64,000 nucleotides of DNA. It comes from Plasmodium relictum. Its lineage: Eukaryota; Apicomplexa; Aconoidasida; Haemosporida; Plasmodiidae. The stretch lies in NCBI RefSeq assembly GCF_900005765.1, contig NC_041684.1, positions 1 to 64,000 of the forward strand. The letters are read 5' to 3'. Position numbers and translations under genes: made by a program. Within the stretch, counting starts at the first letter, position 1. Each line of letters begins with the position of its first letter. The notes under the pieces were generated by a model. That model saw only the letters and a program-made list of their open reading frames with translations. It had not been told where the DNA came from and made no database searches. Positions 21,963 to 34,288 of the stretch are shown here, in pieces.

Positions 21963-24900
21963 TTCAGTATATATTAAATAAATGTAATATACTTTTTTTT
22001 TCTTTATATTAGTATTTTAAAAATATTTCTTATATGTGTTTTCAATTAAAAAATTTTAAGTGCATTTTAGAATTATATGGAAATGTTATTAATATATAAA
22101 ACAGTATTACATGTTAAATATGAAATCCCTTTAATTCTTACTCGTTACTAATTTATAAATTAAAATACAAGAAATAGTAAAACAATGTGTTTACTTTTCT
22201 CTTAATTTCATATTACTAATAAATTATGCAAGAATAAAATAAATAATAAAAAAAAAAATTAAATAAATAAATAAAATATTAAAATTGTAAAAAATTACAA
22301 TTCTCTTTTATGATGTATGAACTTTTCATGCATGACAATTCTATTAAATTTTCTTAAGACGTCGAAATAATCGTATTACATGATATAATTTCATAAAAAT
22401 ATATTCTGATCAATTAATTGTCAAATAAATTTAATATATATCTGGTATTTTATGTTTTTTTTTATTTCATTGTTTTTAATAATATATATACAAAAATCCA
22501 TAAGAAAAAACCTCTTTCGATATTATATTTTAGCATTTTCTATTCTACTATAACAAATATAAAGAAGTATTACTACATTTTATAACATATTTTAAAGTTT
22601 ATATACTAAAAGTAACTATATGTCTTTCTTTTTATATTTTAATGTTGTTTATTACAAACATAATACAATAAATAAGAATAAAATTAATCCAAAGAGTTTA
22701 CTATTGAATAAAATATAGCATAATGCATGAAAATTAAACAAAGTCACTAATTAGAAGAAAAACTTAAAGTTAAAATATATGAATTGCAATTAAAATAAAA
22801 TAAAATTATACATTTTCATAAAACAAAACATAAAGCAAAAATTATTTAAACTAAATTTTTCCCTTTTTTCTCTACTATTATGGAGACTTGCAAAACACTA
22901 AATCAAAAATTACTCAATAAGCATGTGCACTTTTTTATATATAATTTATTTTTAATCATCTATATGTATATAAAAAAAAAAAAATATCTATGTTTCTGTC
23001 ACTTAAAACTGAACATTTTTAATTTTTAATTTTTTAAAAAAAAAAATAAATAAATAAAAATAGATAATTTTTGTTTAGAAAAAAAGTTTACAAAATAAAA
23101 AAATGTAAAATATTACTATATATAAGAAGCTTCTTCCTATTAGATTAAATATTTATTTTTTTAAATTAAGTTTAATATATATAAGGTAAAAAAAATAAAG
23201 TATTAATACAACAAAAAAAATTGTCTATATATGCTTGTATCTATTTCATTATCACTTTTAAAATGTATCAATATAAAATATAAAGTATTCCCTTTGATTT
23301 ATTTTTATATTATTCTTTTTTTTTATCTTTTTTTTTTCATTTACTAAAAATTATAAACAATTTCACATATTTTAATGTACTATCATAAACATTATATTAA
23401 AAGAAATATAAATTTATATAATTGAAGTATAATTTTTCCACTATTTGTATTTTTTTATTAAAATGAAGCAAAAATTAAACTCATTACTAAACGTAAAATA
23501 ATTATGCACTTGTAATTTTAAGTTTTTTATTTTTTTTTATATATATCATTGAATTCGTAATTTTATTTTAATTCAATAGAAATATAATAGAGATATATAT
23601 ATATCTATATTAAATTTGAAAAATCAGTTACCCTTTCAGTAACTTTGATATAAAACTATAATTTAATAAAATATTTTTTTTAAGTAATATTTCATTTTTT
23701 TTTAATTATGCTTATAATGAACAAAAAAGTTATAAAAATTTAAAACAAATTAAAAATTACGAAAAAAAATATGCTTATATTTTTTTTTATTTTAAATATT
23801 CTAACTCAAAAATAGTAATAACAACGAAAATTAACTTCAATAAAAACTAAGTCTTTGATATATAAAATAGGTGTTTATTTTTGTCTACTTATAAACAAAA
23901 TTCATAAATTTCATTTGTAATGCAAATATTTCTCTCAAATTCATATAATTCAAATAAAAATGATATTAATCAAATTAACATGGCAATTCAATATATATAT
24001 TTATATGTTCTTTTTTTTTATTGTTCATTGTTTTTCCATTTTACTTTATATTTTCTATAAAATATATGTAATATAAAAGACAGATCTTTTGTACAATAGA
24101 AAACAAAGATATGTATTATATTTCCTTTTATTTTAAAAAGAACCATCGCGTTTTCATTAATATATGTTTAAAATTGTAAAAGAAAAAATTAAAAAAGTCA
24201 ACAAATGAAATAAAAAAAAAGTTATATTTTCTGAATTATACAAAAAAAAAATTCTTAAAAAATTACATTAAGTTTTTTGGATTTATTTATATTATAAAAT
24301 ACCAATATTTAATTATATTAGTAATTTTTTGTATATATTATATAGTAATAGTAATTTATTTCTCAGAATTTCTTTTAAAAAAAAAATATAAAAATCAATA
24401 AACCTTTAAAATTTTGTAATTGTTAAAATAATTATTTATATGTTTGTTCATATTTTTTTTTTTTTTTTAAAAAATTATTTTACATAGAATGCTATAATAG
24501 TTTCTTAATTTTATTTCACTTCTTCCTCATATATATTCATATACTTACTAATATAATTATTAAGACATAAAACTTTGCACATTTCTTAATATTTTTCTTT
24601 TCTCTTTTTATATAATATATTCTCATAAAAAAATGAGATTTTACTTTAATTTTCTTAAAATACAAAGATAAATTAAAAGGAAAAAAATTCACTCACATCT
24701 ATATATGTATGTGTTTTATATATTTATTCTTAAAACATTTAACAAAAATAGGGTTCTAATAAATTCTTCTCATACTAAAAAAAATTTCCACTTTCCTGCG
24801 TTATATTTTAAATACTTTTTTTTTTTTTTTTTTTATATAAATAAAGCATCCTAATATGAATGATACTTTATTTTTTCATTTTACTTAATTTCATAATACT

Positions 24901-25489
24901 ATGTAACTAAGGTGTTTTCCAAAATTAAAAATTTAATTTTTCTTTATAATTTCATTAGAAATATAGTACAATAAAATGCATAAAGAATAAAAAATGAAAA
25001 ACAAAAAATAAAAAAAAAAAAAAGATAATTCAAGAACTCTTATTTTGTTTGATTTTTATTTTTTCACACAAATTTTATAATATTAAATTGAATTAAAAAT
25101 GTAAAATTTAAAAAAAAGTATATTTATAATGTAAATAAAATACATAAATTTATGTATAAAAGTTTTTAAGATATCTGTATATGTATTTTATATATATATA
25201 TGCTTTATCTACAAATCATATAATATACGTAATATTTAATATTATATTTTAAAAAAAGTAAACATCTTATTAAAAATTTTATTAAGTTTTATCATATTAG
25301 AAATATAATTTTTTAAAATTAAATAATTTTCAAAAAAGATTAAGTATATGTGTTATTAAAAATAAAAGGGCCATATTATTAGTCTTTTATACACTTTTAA
25401 AGATATATGAAAGTATTTGTCATATCTACAAGATAAATATATATTTTTTATTGCTATAAATAAATATTCTAAATTTCTTTTTTCTAACT

Positions 25490-25557
<68 letters not shown>

Positions 25558-25599
25558 AATGTATATGTTCATTATTTTTCTTAATGATATAAAAAAAAA
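21963..25599. other. 3.6-kb AT-rich region upstream of DNA polymerase delta
   Basis: No open frame or RNA gene was recognised. It separates a minus-strand from a plus-strand gene and so must contain both promoters. The boundary between gene-poor subtelomere and conserved core falls here. Confidence 0.5.
25495..25552. repeat. (AT)29 microsatellite
   Basis: 58 bases of uninterrupted AT dinucleotide, ending 47 bp before the polymerase start codon. Typical of Plasmodium 5' flanks and likely length-polymorphic. Confidence 0.95.
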
Positions 25600-28500
25600 A
25601 TGGAAGAAATGGCACCATGTCCATTTACCAATGTTATTCCTTATGGTTTATTATATGATGAAGTTAAGAAAGTACAAAATAATGAAATATCAGAAAATTA
25701 TGTAATTGAAGAATTTGATAAATTATTGAAAACATATGAAAGACCAAGTGTTTATGATGAAAATGGAATATTAAAAATTAATAATAAAGAAGACTTAATT
25801 GTATTTCAAATAGACTTAGATTATACAGTAGAAAATATATTTAAGAATATGTTGTATAATGAAAATAATTCAAATAATAATATATTAAGTAAGATATATG
25901 AGCCATATAAAACTTTAATGAGTAAAGATAAAAGTTACGTAACTGTACCTATTATTAGGATCTACAGTATAACAAATTATGATTGTAGTGTACTAATTAA
26001 TATTCATAATGTTTTTCCTTATTTTTATGTAGAAAAACCTGAACATTTTGAAAATGATGATTTAGTTAAACTAGAAATTTTGCTGAACGATCATTTAAAT
26101 CAAAATAATCAATATAAAATTTATGATCAAAAAATACTAAAAATTGAAATTGTTAAAACTGAAAGTCTAATGTATTATAAGAGAAATGGAAAAAGAGATT
26201 TCTTAAAGATAACAGTTTTATTGCCAAAAATGGTCCCAACACTAAAGAAATATTTAGAAGGGGTTATAAATGTAAATAATAAAGAAATTGGAGGAATAGT
26301 TTATGAAGCTAACTTGCCATTTATATTAAGATATATAATTGATAATAAAATAACTGGGTCGTCTTGGATAAAATGTAAAAAAAATAATTATTATATAAGA
26401 AATAAAAATAGAAAGATATCAAATTGCACTTTTGAAATAGATATAAGTTATAAAGACGTAGAACCTTTGCTTTTAGAAAATGAATATCAGCAAATACCTA
26501 AATTAAGAATCTTATCTTTTGATATTGAGTGTATAAAACTTGATGGAAAGGGTTTCCCTGATGCTAAAAATGATCCAATAATTCAAATTTCATCAATTTT
26601 ATATTTTCAAGGAGATCCTATTGATAAATCAGTCAAATTCATTTTTACACTTTTAGAGTGCGCCAGTATTCCCGGTTCAAACGTTATATGGTTTAACGAC
26701 GAAAAATCTTTATTAAATGCTTGGAATGAATTTTTAGTTCGCTTAGATCCCGATTTTCTTACTGGATACAACATTATTAATTTTGATTTGCCATATATCT
26801 TAAATAGGGGAACAGCACTTAATTTAAAAAAATTAAAGCATCTTGGAAGGATAAAAAATGTTAGTAGTAATGTTAAAGATTCTAGTTTTTCTTCGAAACA
26901 ATTTGGAACACATGAAACAAAAGAAATTAATATAAATGGAAGAATACAATTTGATGTATATGACTTAATAAAAAGAGATTATAAATTAAAATCATATACA
27001 TTGAATTATGTATCTTTTGAATTTCTAAAAGAACAAAAAGAAGATGTGCACTACAGTATAATGAATGATTTGCAACATGAAAGCCCAGAATCAAGAAAAA
27101 GAATTGCAACTTATTGTATTAAAGATGGTGTATTACCTTTAAGATTAATTGATAAATTATTATTTATTTATAATTATGTAGAAATGGCAAGAGTTACAGG
27201 TACCCCTTTTGTTTACTTATTAACAAGAGGGCAGCAAATTAAAGTTACATCCCAGTTATACAGAAAATGTAAAGAATTAAATTACCTTATTCCAAGTACA
27301 TATGTTAAAATCAATACTAATGAAAAATATGAAGGTGCTACAGTATTAGAACCAATAAAAGGTTATTACATTGAACCAATATCTACATTAGATTTCGCCT
27401 CCTTGTATCCATCAATTATGATTGCGCATAATCTGTGTTATTCCACTTTAATCAAAAATAATAATGAAATATCTGAATTGAGTAATGATGATGTTACTGT
27501 AATACAAGGAAAAAGTAATTTAAAATTTGTAAAAAAAAACGTCAAAAAAGGTATCTTACCATTAATTGTAGAAGAATTAATAGAAGCAAGAAAAAAAGTA
27601 AAATTACTAATGAAAAAAGAAGAAAATAGAATTACAAAAATGGTTCTTAATGGGAGACAGTTAGCACTAAAAATTTCAGCAAACTCAGTATATGGTTATA
27701 CAGGTGCCTCTTCAGGAGGTCAATTGCCTTGTCTTGAAGTTGCCGTTTCTATTACAACGTTAGGAAGACACATGATAGATAAAACTAAAGAAAAAGTCGA
27801 AGGTTATTACAATAAAAATAATGGATTTGAACATAATTCTACTGTTATATATGGAGATACAGATTCAGTAATGGTAAAGTTTGGTACAAACAGTATTGAA
27901 GAAGCAATGAGACTAGGAAGAGATGCAGCTGAAAGAATTAGTAAAGAATTTTTAGCTCCAATTAAATTAGAATTTGAAAAAGTTTATTGTCCATATTTAC
28001 TCCTAAATAAAAAAAGATACGCAGGATTATTATATACTAACCCATTGAACCACGACAAAATGGATTGCAAGGGTATTGAAACTGTAAGAAGAGATTTTTG
28101 TATATTAATTCAACAAATGATGGAAACAATTTTAAATAAATTACTAATAGAAAAAAACTTAAATAGTGCTATTGAGTATACTAAAAGTAAAATTAGAGAA
28201 TTATTAACAAATAATATTGATATGAGCTTATTAGTTGTAACAAAATCCTTAGGAAAAACAGATTATGAAACAAGATTGCCTCACGTTGAATTAGCAAAAA
28301 AATTAAAACAAAGAGATAGTTCTACTGCTCCAAATGTTGGTGACAGAGTTAGTTATATAATTGTGAAAGGAACTAAAGGGCAAGCACAATATGAAAGAGC
28401 TGAAGATCCTTTATATGTTTTAGATAACAACTTAGCTATTGATTATAATCATTATCTTGATTCTATTAAAAATACCTTATCTAGGATATTTGAAGTTATA

Positions 28501-28884
28501 ATGCAAAACTCAGATTCCTTATTTTGTGGAGAGCATACTAGGCATAAAACAATTTTAACATCAAGCCAAACAGCATTATCAAAATTTTTAAAAAAGTCAA
28601 TTAGATGTATTGGATGCAATAGTTCAATTAAAAAACCACCATTGTGTAATCATTGTAAAACTAATAAAGAATTTTCCATATATATGCAAAAAATTAAAGA
28701 TTTTAAAAATAAACAAAATGAATTCTTTCAATTATGGACCGAATGCCAACGTTGCCAAGGTAATTTGCATGTTGATGTTATATGTATGAATAGAGATTGC
28801 CCTATTTTTTATAGAAGAGCAAAAATAAAAAAAGATGTAGCCAATCTACAAGAACAAGTATCATCTCTAAAAATTGATTGGTAA
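25600..28884 (+). CDS. POLD1: DNA polymerase delta catalytic subunit
   Basis: 1094 aa, uninterrupted. It is a family B replicative polymerase that synthesises the lagging strand in the nucleus. The 3'-5' exonuclease begins with FDIEC (D308, E310), followed by DFLTGYNIINFDLP. Polymerase motif A is LDFASLYPSIM (catalytic D598), motif B LNGRQLALKISANSVYG, motif C YGDTDSV (D753, D755). The C-terminal domain holds CysA (C1003, C1006, C1016, C1019) for zinc and CysB (C1049, C1052, C1062, C1067), the Fe-S/accessory-subunit site. All key residues are present, and the length fits the family. The ATG at 25600 follows an A-rich leader, the usual Plasmodium start context. It is the first gene of the conserved block. 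Confidence 0.97.
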   Translation: MEEMAPCPFTNVIPYGLLYDEVKKVQNNEISENYVIEEFDKLLKTYERPSVYDENGILKINNKEDLIVFQIDLDYTVENIFKNMLYNENNSNNNILSKIYEPYKTLMSKDKSYVTVPIIRIYSITNYDCSVLINIHNVFPYFYVEKPEHFENDDLVKLEILLNDHLNQNNQYKIYDQKILKIEIVKTESLMYYKRNGKRDFLKITVLLPKMVPTLKKYLEGVINVNNKEIGGIVYEANLPFILRYIIDNKITGSSWIKCKKNNYYIRNKNRKISNCTFEIDISYKDVEPLLLENEYQQIPKLRILSFDIECIKLDGKGFPDAKNDPIIQISSILYFQGDPIDKSVKFIFTLLECASIPGSNVIWFNDEKSLLNAWNEFLVRLDPDFLTGYNIINFDLPYILNRGTALNLKKLKHLGRIKNVSSNVKDSSFSSKQFGTHETKEININGRIQFDVYDLIKRDYKLKSYTLNYVSFEFLKEQKEDVHYSIMNDLQHESPESRKRIATYCIKDGVLPLRLIDKLLFIYNYVEMARVTGTPFVYLLTRGQQIKVTSQLYRKCKELNYLIPSTYVKINTNEKYEGATVLEPIKGYYIEPISTLDFASLYPSIMIAHNLCYSTLIKNNNEISELSNDDVTVIQGKSNLKFVKKNVKKGILPLIVEELIEARKKVKLLMKKEENRITKMVLNGRQLALKISANSVYGYTGASSGGQLPCLEVAVSITTLGRHMIDKTKEKVEGYYNKNNGFEHNSTVIYGDTDSVMVKFGTNSIEEAMRLGRDAAERISKEFLAPIKLEFEKVYCPYLLLNKKRYAGLLYTNPLNHDKMDCKGIETVRRDFCILIQQMMETILNKLLIEKNLNSAIEYTKSKIRELLTNNIDMSLLVVTKSLGKTDYETRLPHVELAKKLKQRDSSTAPNVGDRVSYIIVKGTKGQAQYERAEDPLYVLDNNLAIDYNHYLDSIKNTLSRIFEVIMQNSDSLFCGEHTRHKTILTSSQTALSKFLKKSIRCIGCNSSIKKPPLCNHCKTNKEFSIYMQKIKDFKNKQNEFFQLWTECQRCQGNLHVDVICMNRDCPIFYRRAKIKKDVANLQEQVSSLKIDW

Positions 28885-29819
28885 CCAAAAAAAAAAAAGG
28901 TCATCCTATTAATGTAATTATACTTATTCTTATATTAATAATTTCCGTGTACAAAACATTTCAAAATATATGCACTTAAATGTATTTATATACATATATA
29001 TGTTGAAAATTATTATATCCATTAAAAATATAAATATTAAAGTACTAAATATTAATTGAATTTTTCTGTAAATATGAATGTAATCTTTACTTTTTTGTTT
29101 CAAAAATAAATATACTTTTATTTTTTCTTTCTTTTCTAACTTTTTACGCAAAATTTTTTAATTTGCACATAAAATTTTTCAATGTAATAAAAATATTTTA
29201 CAAACTTATCAGTAGAAAAAAATATAAAAAAATGTTACATATGAAGCTTAATTTTCTTTGGTGATCATTTAAATTTATAATTTTTTCTTCTTTTCTTCGT
29301 TTTCACTTGTCTCTAATTTTATTCATTCAAATTGATATATTTTTTTTTTTTAAATTTTATTTATAATTTCATTTCCTCACATAATTGTAAACAATGTAAT
29401 TTATTTCACTAATTTATTTGTTAATTATGTATTATACATTATGCTATAATATTTTTTTTTTTTAATTTACCTTAAAAATTTAAATAGTATATAGCTTATT
29501 CTATTTTTATTTTTATTATTATTTTATTTATCAATTTAATTTTTTATATATTTGGTATTTTTAGATTTATTATTATTATTTTTTTTTTTTTTAAATTTTA
29601 AAAATTAATTTGTACATATTTATTTATTCTATATTTAAAATTAAAATTCTAAAAATTAATAAAGTAAAAATTAAAAAAAACAAAAACTTAAAAATTTTAA
29701 ACATTAAATTATGTTATGTTTTAAATAAGATATGCCTTGATTTATATAAAAATATTAATATGCAATAATTTCTATTTAAAATTTTTTTTGTACTTTATAG
29801 TTTTTTAAAACAAATATAT
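28885..29819. other. Convergent intergenic region
   Basis: 3' flanks of POLD1 and RON12. AT-rich, no gene seen; a 73-codon reverse open stretch at 28930-29151 is low complexity. Confidence 0.5.
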
Positions 29820-30722
29820 TTAATATTCTGTTAAGTTATTTATGCCTTCATTATCAGTTAAATCAGAAATGCTTTCCTCTATTTCTGTTTTTTGATCATC
29901 TGCATTACCTAAGTCTTTTTCAATATCATTTATTAGTTTATTTTCTTCTTTTTGTTCGTTTTTATTATCATCAGTTATTCCAATGTCACGATTAATATCA
30001 AAAACATTATCATATTTCAATATGTTATTACAAGCTAGTGGGATTCCTCCTACACAAAATTTTTCGTACATAAATAAAATTGATAATTTAGGACTACGAT
30101 TGTCTTTCTCCATATAAATTTTGCCTTTACTACTTTCTTTCACTAGGGATTCGGACAAATCTTCTTTTTCGTAAGATATGTTTGTAACTTCTTTATATAA
30201 TGCATTATTAGTTGTTTTTAATTTTTCTATTTGCTGAATTAAGGTTGCAATGCTACAAAATTTCCTATAATGTTCATTTCCAATCACAATAAATTCACAA
30301 ACATTTCTAGCACTTTCAAAATCGTCTTGATTTATAAATATACTTCTTAAACTAGCATTATCATTATGTTCTGTAGTTGGTGTCATTGTTGTTGAAACAA
30401 AATTATCTAAATTTTCCTTGCGATTTTCATATTCTTCAAGTTTTTCCTTTTCAATTTTTTCACTTACATTATTTTTTGAGGTTTCATTAGGAGATTCTGT
30501 TATATTTTCTATTTTCATTTTGTCTCCATTTCCTGGTGCTTTATTTGTGTCTGTACCTGTATTAGTCCTTTGATTTTCTGCTGATTCATGATTTCTATTT
30601 TTTGTATTTCCATTGTCTGCCTCAATAGTATTGGGATCTGAACTATTTAATCTTATATTATCTACAAATTTGCATACAATTAAATAATATAATACTAATA
30701 AAAATATATTAAAATTTTTCAT
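29820..30722 (-). CDS. RON12: Rhoptry neck protein 12
   Basis: 300 aa, single exon. An N-terminal signal peptide (about residues 1-20, FNIFLLVLYYLIVC) is followed by a long acidic, Asn/Glu/Thr-rich region without membrane segments. A more conserved-looking middle part has four cysteines (C142, C156, C223, C231) that could make two disulphides, and the tail is acidic (about 250-300). Size, signal peptide, Cys content and above all position directly after DNA polymerase delta fit RON12, a Plasmodium-specific rhoptry-neck protein released during merozoite invasion. Naming rests mostly on synteny and architecture; no enzymatic motif is present. Confidence 0.8.
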   Translation of the reverse strand: MKNFNIFLLVLYYLIVCKFVDNIRLNSSDPNTIEADNGNTKNRNHESAENQRTNTGTDTNKAPGNGDKMKIENITESPNETSKNNVSEKIEKEKLEEYENRKENLDNFVSTTMTPTTEHNDNASLRSIFINQDDFESARNVCEFIVIGNEHYRKFCSIATLIQQIEKLKTTNNALYKEVTNISYEKEDLSESLVKESSKGKIYMEKDNRSPKLSILFMYEKFCVGGIPLACNNILKYDNVFDINRDIGITDDNKNEQKEENKLINDIEKDLGNADDQKTEIEESISDLTDNEGINNLTEY

Positions 30723-31956
30723 TTTAAAGTTTTTGTATAAAAAAAAAATTGAAAAGTTGAATTTTATTTTAATATGCTAAATATATATAAATAGCTAATT
30801 TTTAAATATATAATTTTTTTTTTCTTTTTAAATAATAATTATTCCTATTTGTTCATGATATAAAAATATTTACATTAATTTAAAAAAGGCTACTAAATAT
30901 TGAAACAAAAGAAAAAACGTCTAATTCTAAATATTCGTTATTAAAATCCAATGTTATAACTTTTAATATCAAACTCTAGAATTGCATTTATAAAATAAAA
31001 ATAAGACAATAAGAAAATCATGAAATTAAAAGGAATCATTAACTTCTCGAATAATTCAAAAAAAAATTAATAAAAAGTTTTTATCTAAAACCTTGAATTT
31101 AAAAAAAAAATGCACCAATCTGCATATATCTTAAACAACAAATTAAAAATATCTTAGAAAAATATATTTTACCTATATTTTAGTATTATTTTTTTTAAAA
31201 AAATATTTTTTTTTTATACGTTTTATTCTTTTCTAAGTATAGAAGTTTTATATTCATAAGTTTTATGAGAATCTTTCTTTTATTTTTTTTTTTTTGAGTA
31301 TATTAAAATATTCGACTTTTTCTTTTTTAGAAAATCATGTTCTAATAGAAATTTTATATATTAATATAATAAGAAAAAAATTATGCTAAATAACAGCATA
31401 ATAGTTTAACTAAAAGAAAAAAAAAATTTAAAAGCTATATATAACATTTTCTATTATAGATCTTATTTTTTATTTTACTCTTGATTTTTAGTTCATAAAA
31501 AAAAAAAAAAAGAAAAAGAATTATTATAAAAGAAAAGAAGATATACTAAAATTTAAATGAAAATAAGAATTGTCTTAAAAAAAAAAAATATTAAAACACA
31601 TTTACAAAACTAAAAATCTTATACAAATATATAATTTTTTCATATAAAAAAAGATATTTTTTTAGAAACGTATATACTAATAATTCTTGTATTTAAAAAA
31701 AGGATACAAAATATAGTTTTAATTTTAGAAATATATTTCTGTTAAATATCAATTTAAAAAGTTTAAAAATGAGAGAAAAAAAAAAAAAATCTCTAGTAAA
31801 ATGACAAAAAAAAAAATTTTGGTAAAATAAATACGATATACCGAAAAAAAAAAAAAAAGAAAAATTATTAAAAAATTATGAAATTAATTTAATAAGGATT
31901 TAATAAAATATGAGAAGGAAATATTTTTATCAGTACTATTGGGAAAAAAGTTCAAA
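30723..31956. other. Divergent promoter region between RON12 and the HIBCH-like gene
   Basis: About 1.2 kb of A/T-tract-rich DNA between two genes transcribed away from each other, so both promoters lie here. No specific factor site can be supported by eye. Confidence 0.5.
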
Positions 31957-33668
31957 ATGTTTTGTAATTTGAAATATTTATCAAAAAATAAAAAATTAAA
32001 TAATACAATATTATTAAAAAGGTTTAATTACACAAATAAAAAATATGTAAGAACAAGTATATTTAAAGATGATGACATTTATTTAGATCCTTTAGAAATT
32101 CATAACGAAGAATTAAATAAAACAAATTATTTAAACATTGCTAGAATGGATGATTATGTACATAATCGAAACAACGTGGGAATGAACACAATTATAATAA
32201 ATAATAAATATATGAACATAAAATTAGTTAATAAATTGTATAAAGAACTAAGAGATAGCGAAGTTAATTATACAAAAAGATTTGTATTTTTAACATCACT
32301 TTACAATAATATTTTTAATTATGGTTATAATTTATATGATTTATTAAAAATATTAGAACTATATCAAAAAACCAAAGATACAAAATATTCAAAGCTGTTT
32401 AGAAGAATCCTAGAAAATATAAATGATTTATCTTATTTAATATTTTCATATAAAAAACCTTTAATTTCCTATTGCAATGGGAAAACAAAAGGATCGGCAG
32501 GATTTTTATTATTTTTAGCTAACAATAGTTCATCATATGTTCATTCTTTTTATTCATACAACAATTTAAAATACTCTTTCTTACCATATGGAGGAATTTC
32601 ATATATTCTAGCAAATTTAAGAGGATCCTTAGGAATTTATTTAGCCTTAACAGGTCACGAAATGAAATCCTCTGATTTAATTTGGTGTGGCTTAACTAAA
32701 AGGTGGCTATCAGAAGACTGTTTAGAATTAATGGAAATAACATCTGAAAGTCAATTAGAAGTTTCTGAACAAGATGCACATATTTTACTAGAAGAGCATT
32801 TTTTAAAAGCTCCTGAAATATATACATTAAAAGATTACGAAGAAATAATTCATGAACATTTTAAGCATGATAATTTAATATACATATTAAAAAAATTAGA
32901 TAAATCAAGAAAAAATGGAGATAAAAAAGTAAAAAAATGGGCTGAAGATACCTATGAAAAAATATGTTCCTTACCTCCATTGGCAACTCACATAACTTTT
33001 GAAATTTTAAATATTTTAAGAAATTACAAAGTTCAATTATTAAAAAAGTGTCAAGTAAATAAAAACTTATGGAAGGAAATCATAAAAAATAGTTATAAAA
33101 TACCAAAAACAAGAGAGGAAGTAAGTATGAATGAATTGAAATATACAATTGACAAAGAACTTTTTATTAAATCTATAAATTTGGAAACTAATACATTTTC
33201 AAATTTTATTTCATGTCCTGATGTCCTAAATGGAATTACTTCTTATTTAGTTAAAGATACTAGCTATTCTTTTGACTGTAACTATTTAAATAACAATATT
33301 TTCGAAATAAAAAAAGATATAATTCATTATTTTATTTATTATAAAAATAATTACGAATTTCCAATATATGAAAGACCTGATATAAGCTTTTCAAGTTTAA
33401 GCGTACTCGAAAAATTTAACCAACATTATAATAATCAAAATAAAACAGCATACGACAAACTTTTTTTTTCTAATCAGGTAAAATCAAATATATTTATATA
33501 TATTTATATTAAGTTATATTTTATTTTTATTTATTCTATATGTATATTTTTTCTTTCCCTTTGTATATGAATGCTTACTTTTTTTTTTTTTTTTTACGTT
33601 AGAACAAGAGATGGGATGATGACTACCTAAAAGACGATTTAGAAGATGTTAATAAACATTTTCTATAA
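31957..33668 (+). CDS. 3-hydroxyisobutyryl-CoA hydrolase-like (enoyl-CoA hydratase fold) protein, 2 exons
   Basis: Exons 31957-33477 and 33603-33668 give 529 aa. The GT donor follows TAATCAG and the AG acceptor ends ACGTTAG, joined in phase 0. The start is the first in-frame ATG; an in-frame stop lies upstream. The Arg/Lys/Asn-rich N-terminus looks mitochondrial. The crotonase-fold core is recognisable: KPLISYCNGKTKGSAGFLLF (oxyanion-hole region), then SFLPYGGISYILANLRGSLGIYLALTGHEMKSSDLIWCGL, the signature region of HIBCH. The short exon 2 (RWDDDYLKDDLEDVNKHFL) matches the C-terminal 'W....L..V....V...F' of the family. The usual GGG and catalytic Glu/Asp contexts are poorly conserved (GSAG, no clear PExxxG). 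It may therefore not be an enzyme; an HIBCH homologue (mS47) serves as a structural protein in many mitochondrial ribosomes. Confidence 0.75.
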
Positions 33669-34288
33669 AGTTTCACTTTATTTTATTTTTTTTTTCAAAT
33701 TGAAAACTCTTATTTTTTTTTAAGCTTTAAATTTATATATATTATTCTTTATGTTATTTTTTTATATATTCCATTATTTGTATATCCCAATATTTCTATT
33801 TTTTTTTTCAATTTTTATAATTTTTGGTTAATTAATAATTAATTAATAATTTAACATATATTACAATAAAAAAAAAAGAAAAAAAAAAAAAAAGACAATT
33901 AAATAGTTTAATAATAATATATATATCAAAAGGCTGAACAAAATTTTTTTTTTTGAAAAATAAGTATATGGAATTTCAACGCAAATTAATTTTTTATTTT
34001 AGCTCCATAAAGAGTATTAATTTTATAACATATAAATATAAGCATATATTATTTGTAATTTTTCCTGTTTTAATTATTTTATGTATTTTGTATTATTAAA
34101 AACTTCATTACTTTCTGTTTTAATGAATCAAAATTTATATTAAATCTGATGTTGGATAAATTATACCAGCTTTAGGCAAATCTAAAATACATAAAAAAAT
34201 AAATATATATATATATATATACATATATTTTAATTTTCATAATTTTATAAATTTATATATATTATCTTTTAATATTTTATAATAACAA
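33669..34288. other. Convergent intergenic region
   Basis: AT-rich 3' flanks of the HIBCH-like gene and GRASP; homopolymer tracts only. Confidence 0.5.

Noticed and set aside
25495-25552. AT array considered as a centromere or origin
   Set aside because: 58 bp of AT is an ordinary microsatellite here; Plasmodium centromeres are kilobase-sized, extremely AT-rich blocks.
31910-31972. Upstream ATG before the HIBCH-like gene
   Set aside because: It is in a different frame and reaches a stop after about 20 codons; the ATG at 31957 is the first in-frame start.
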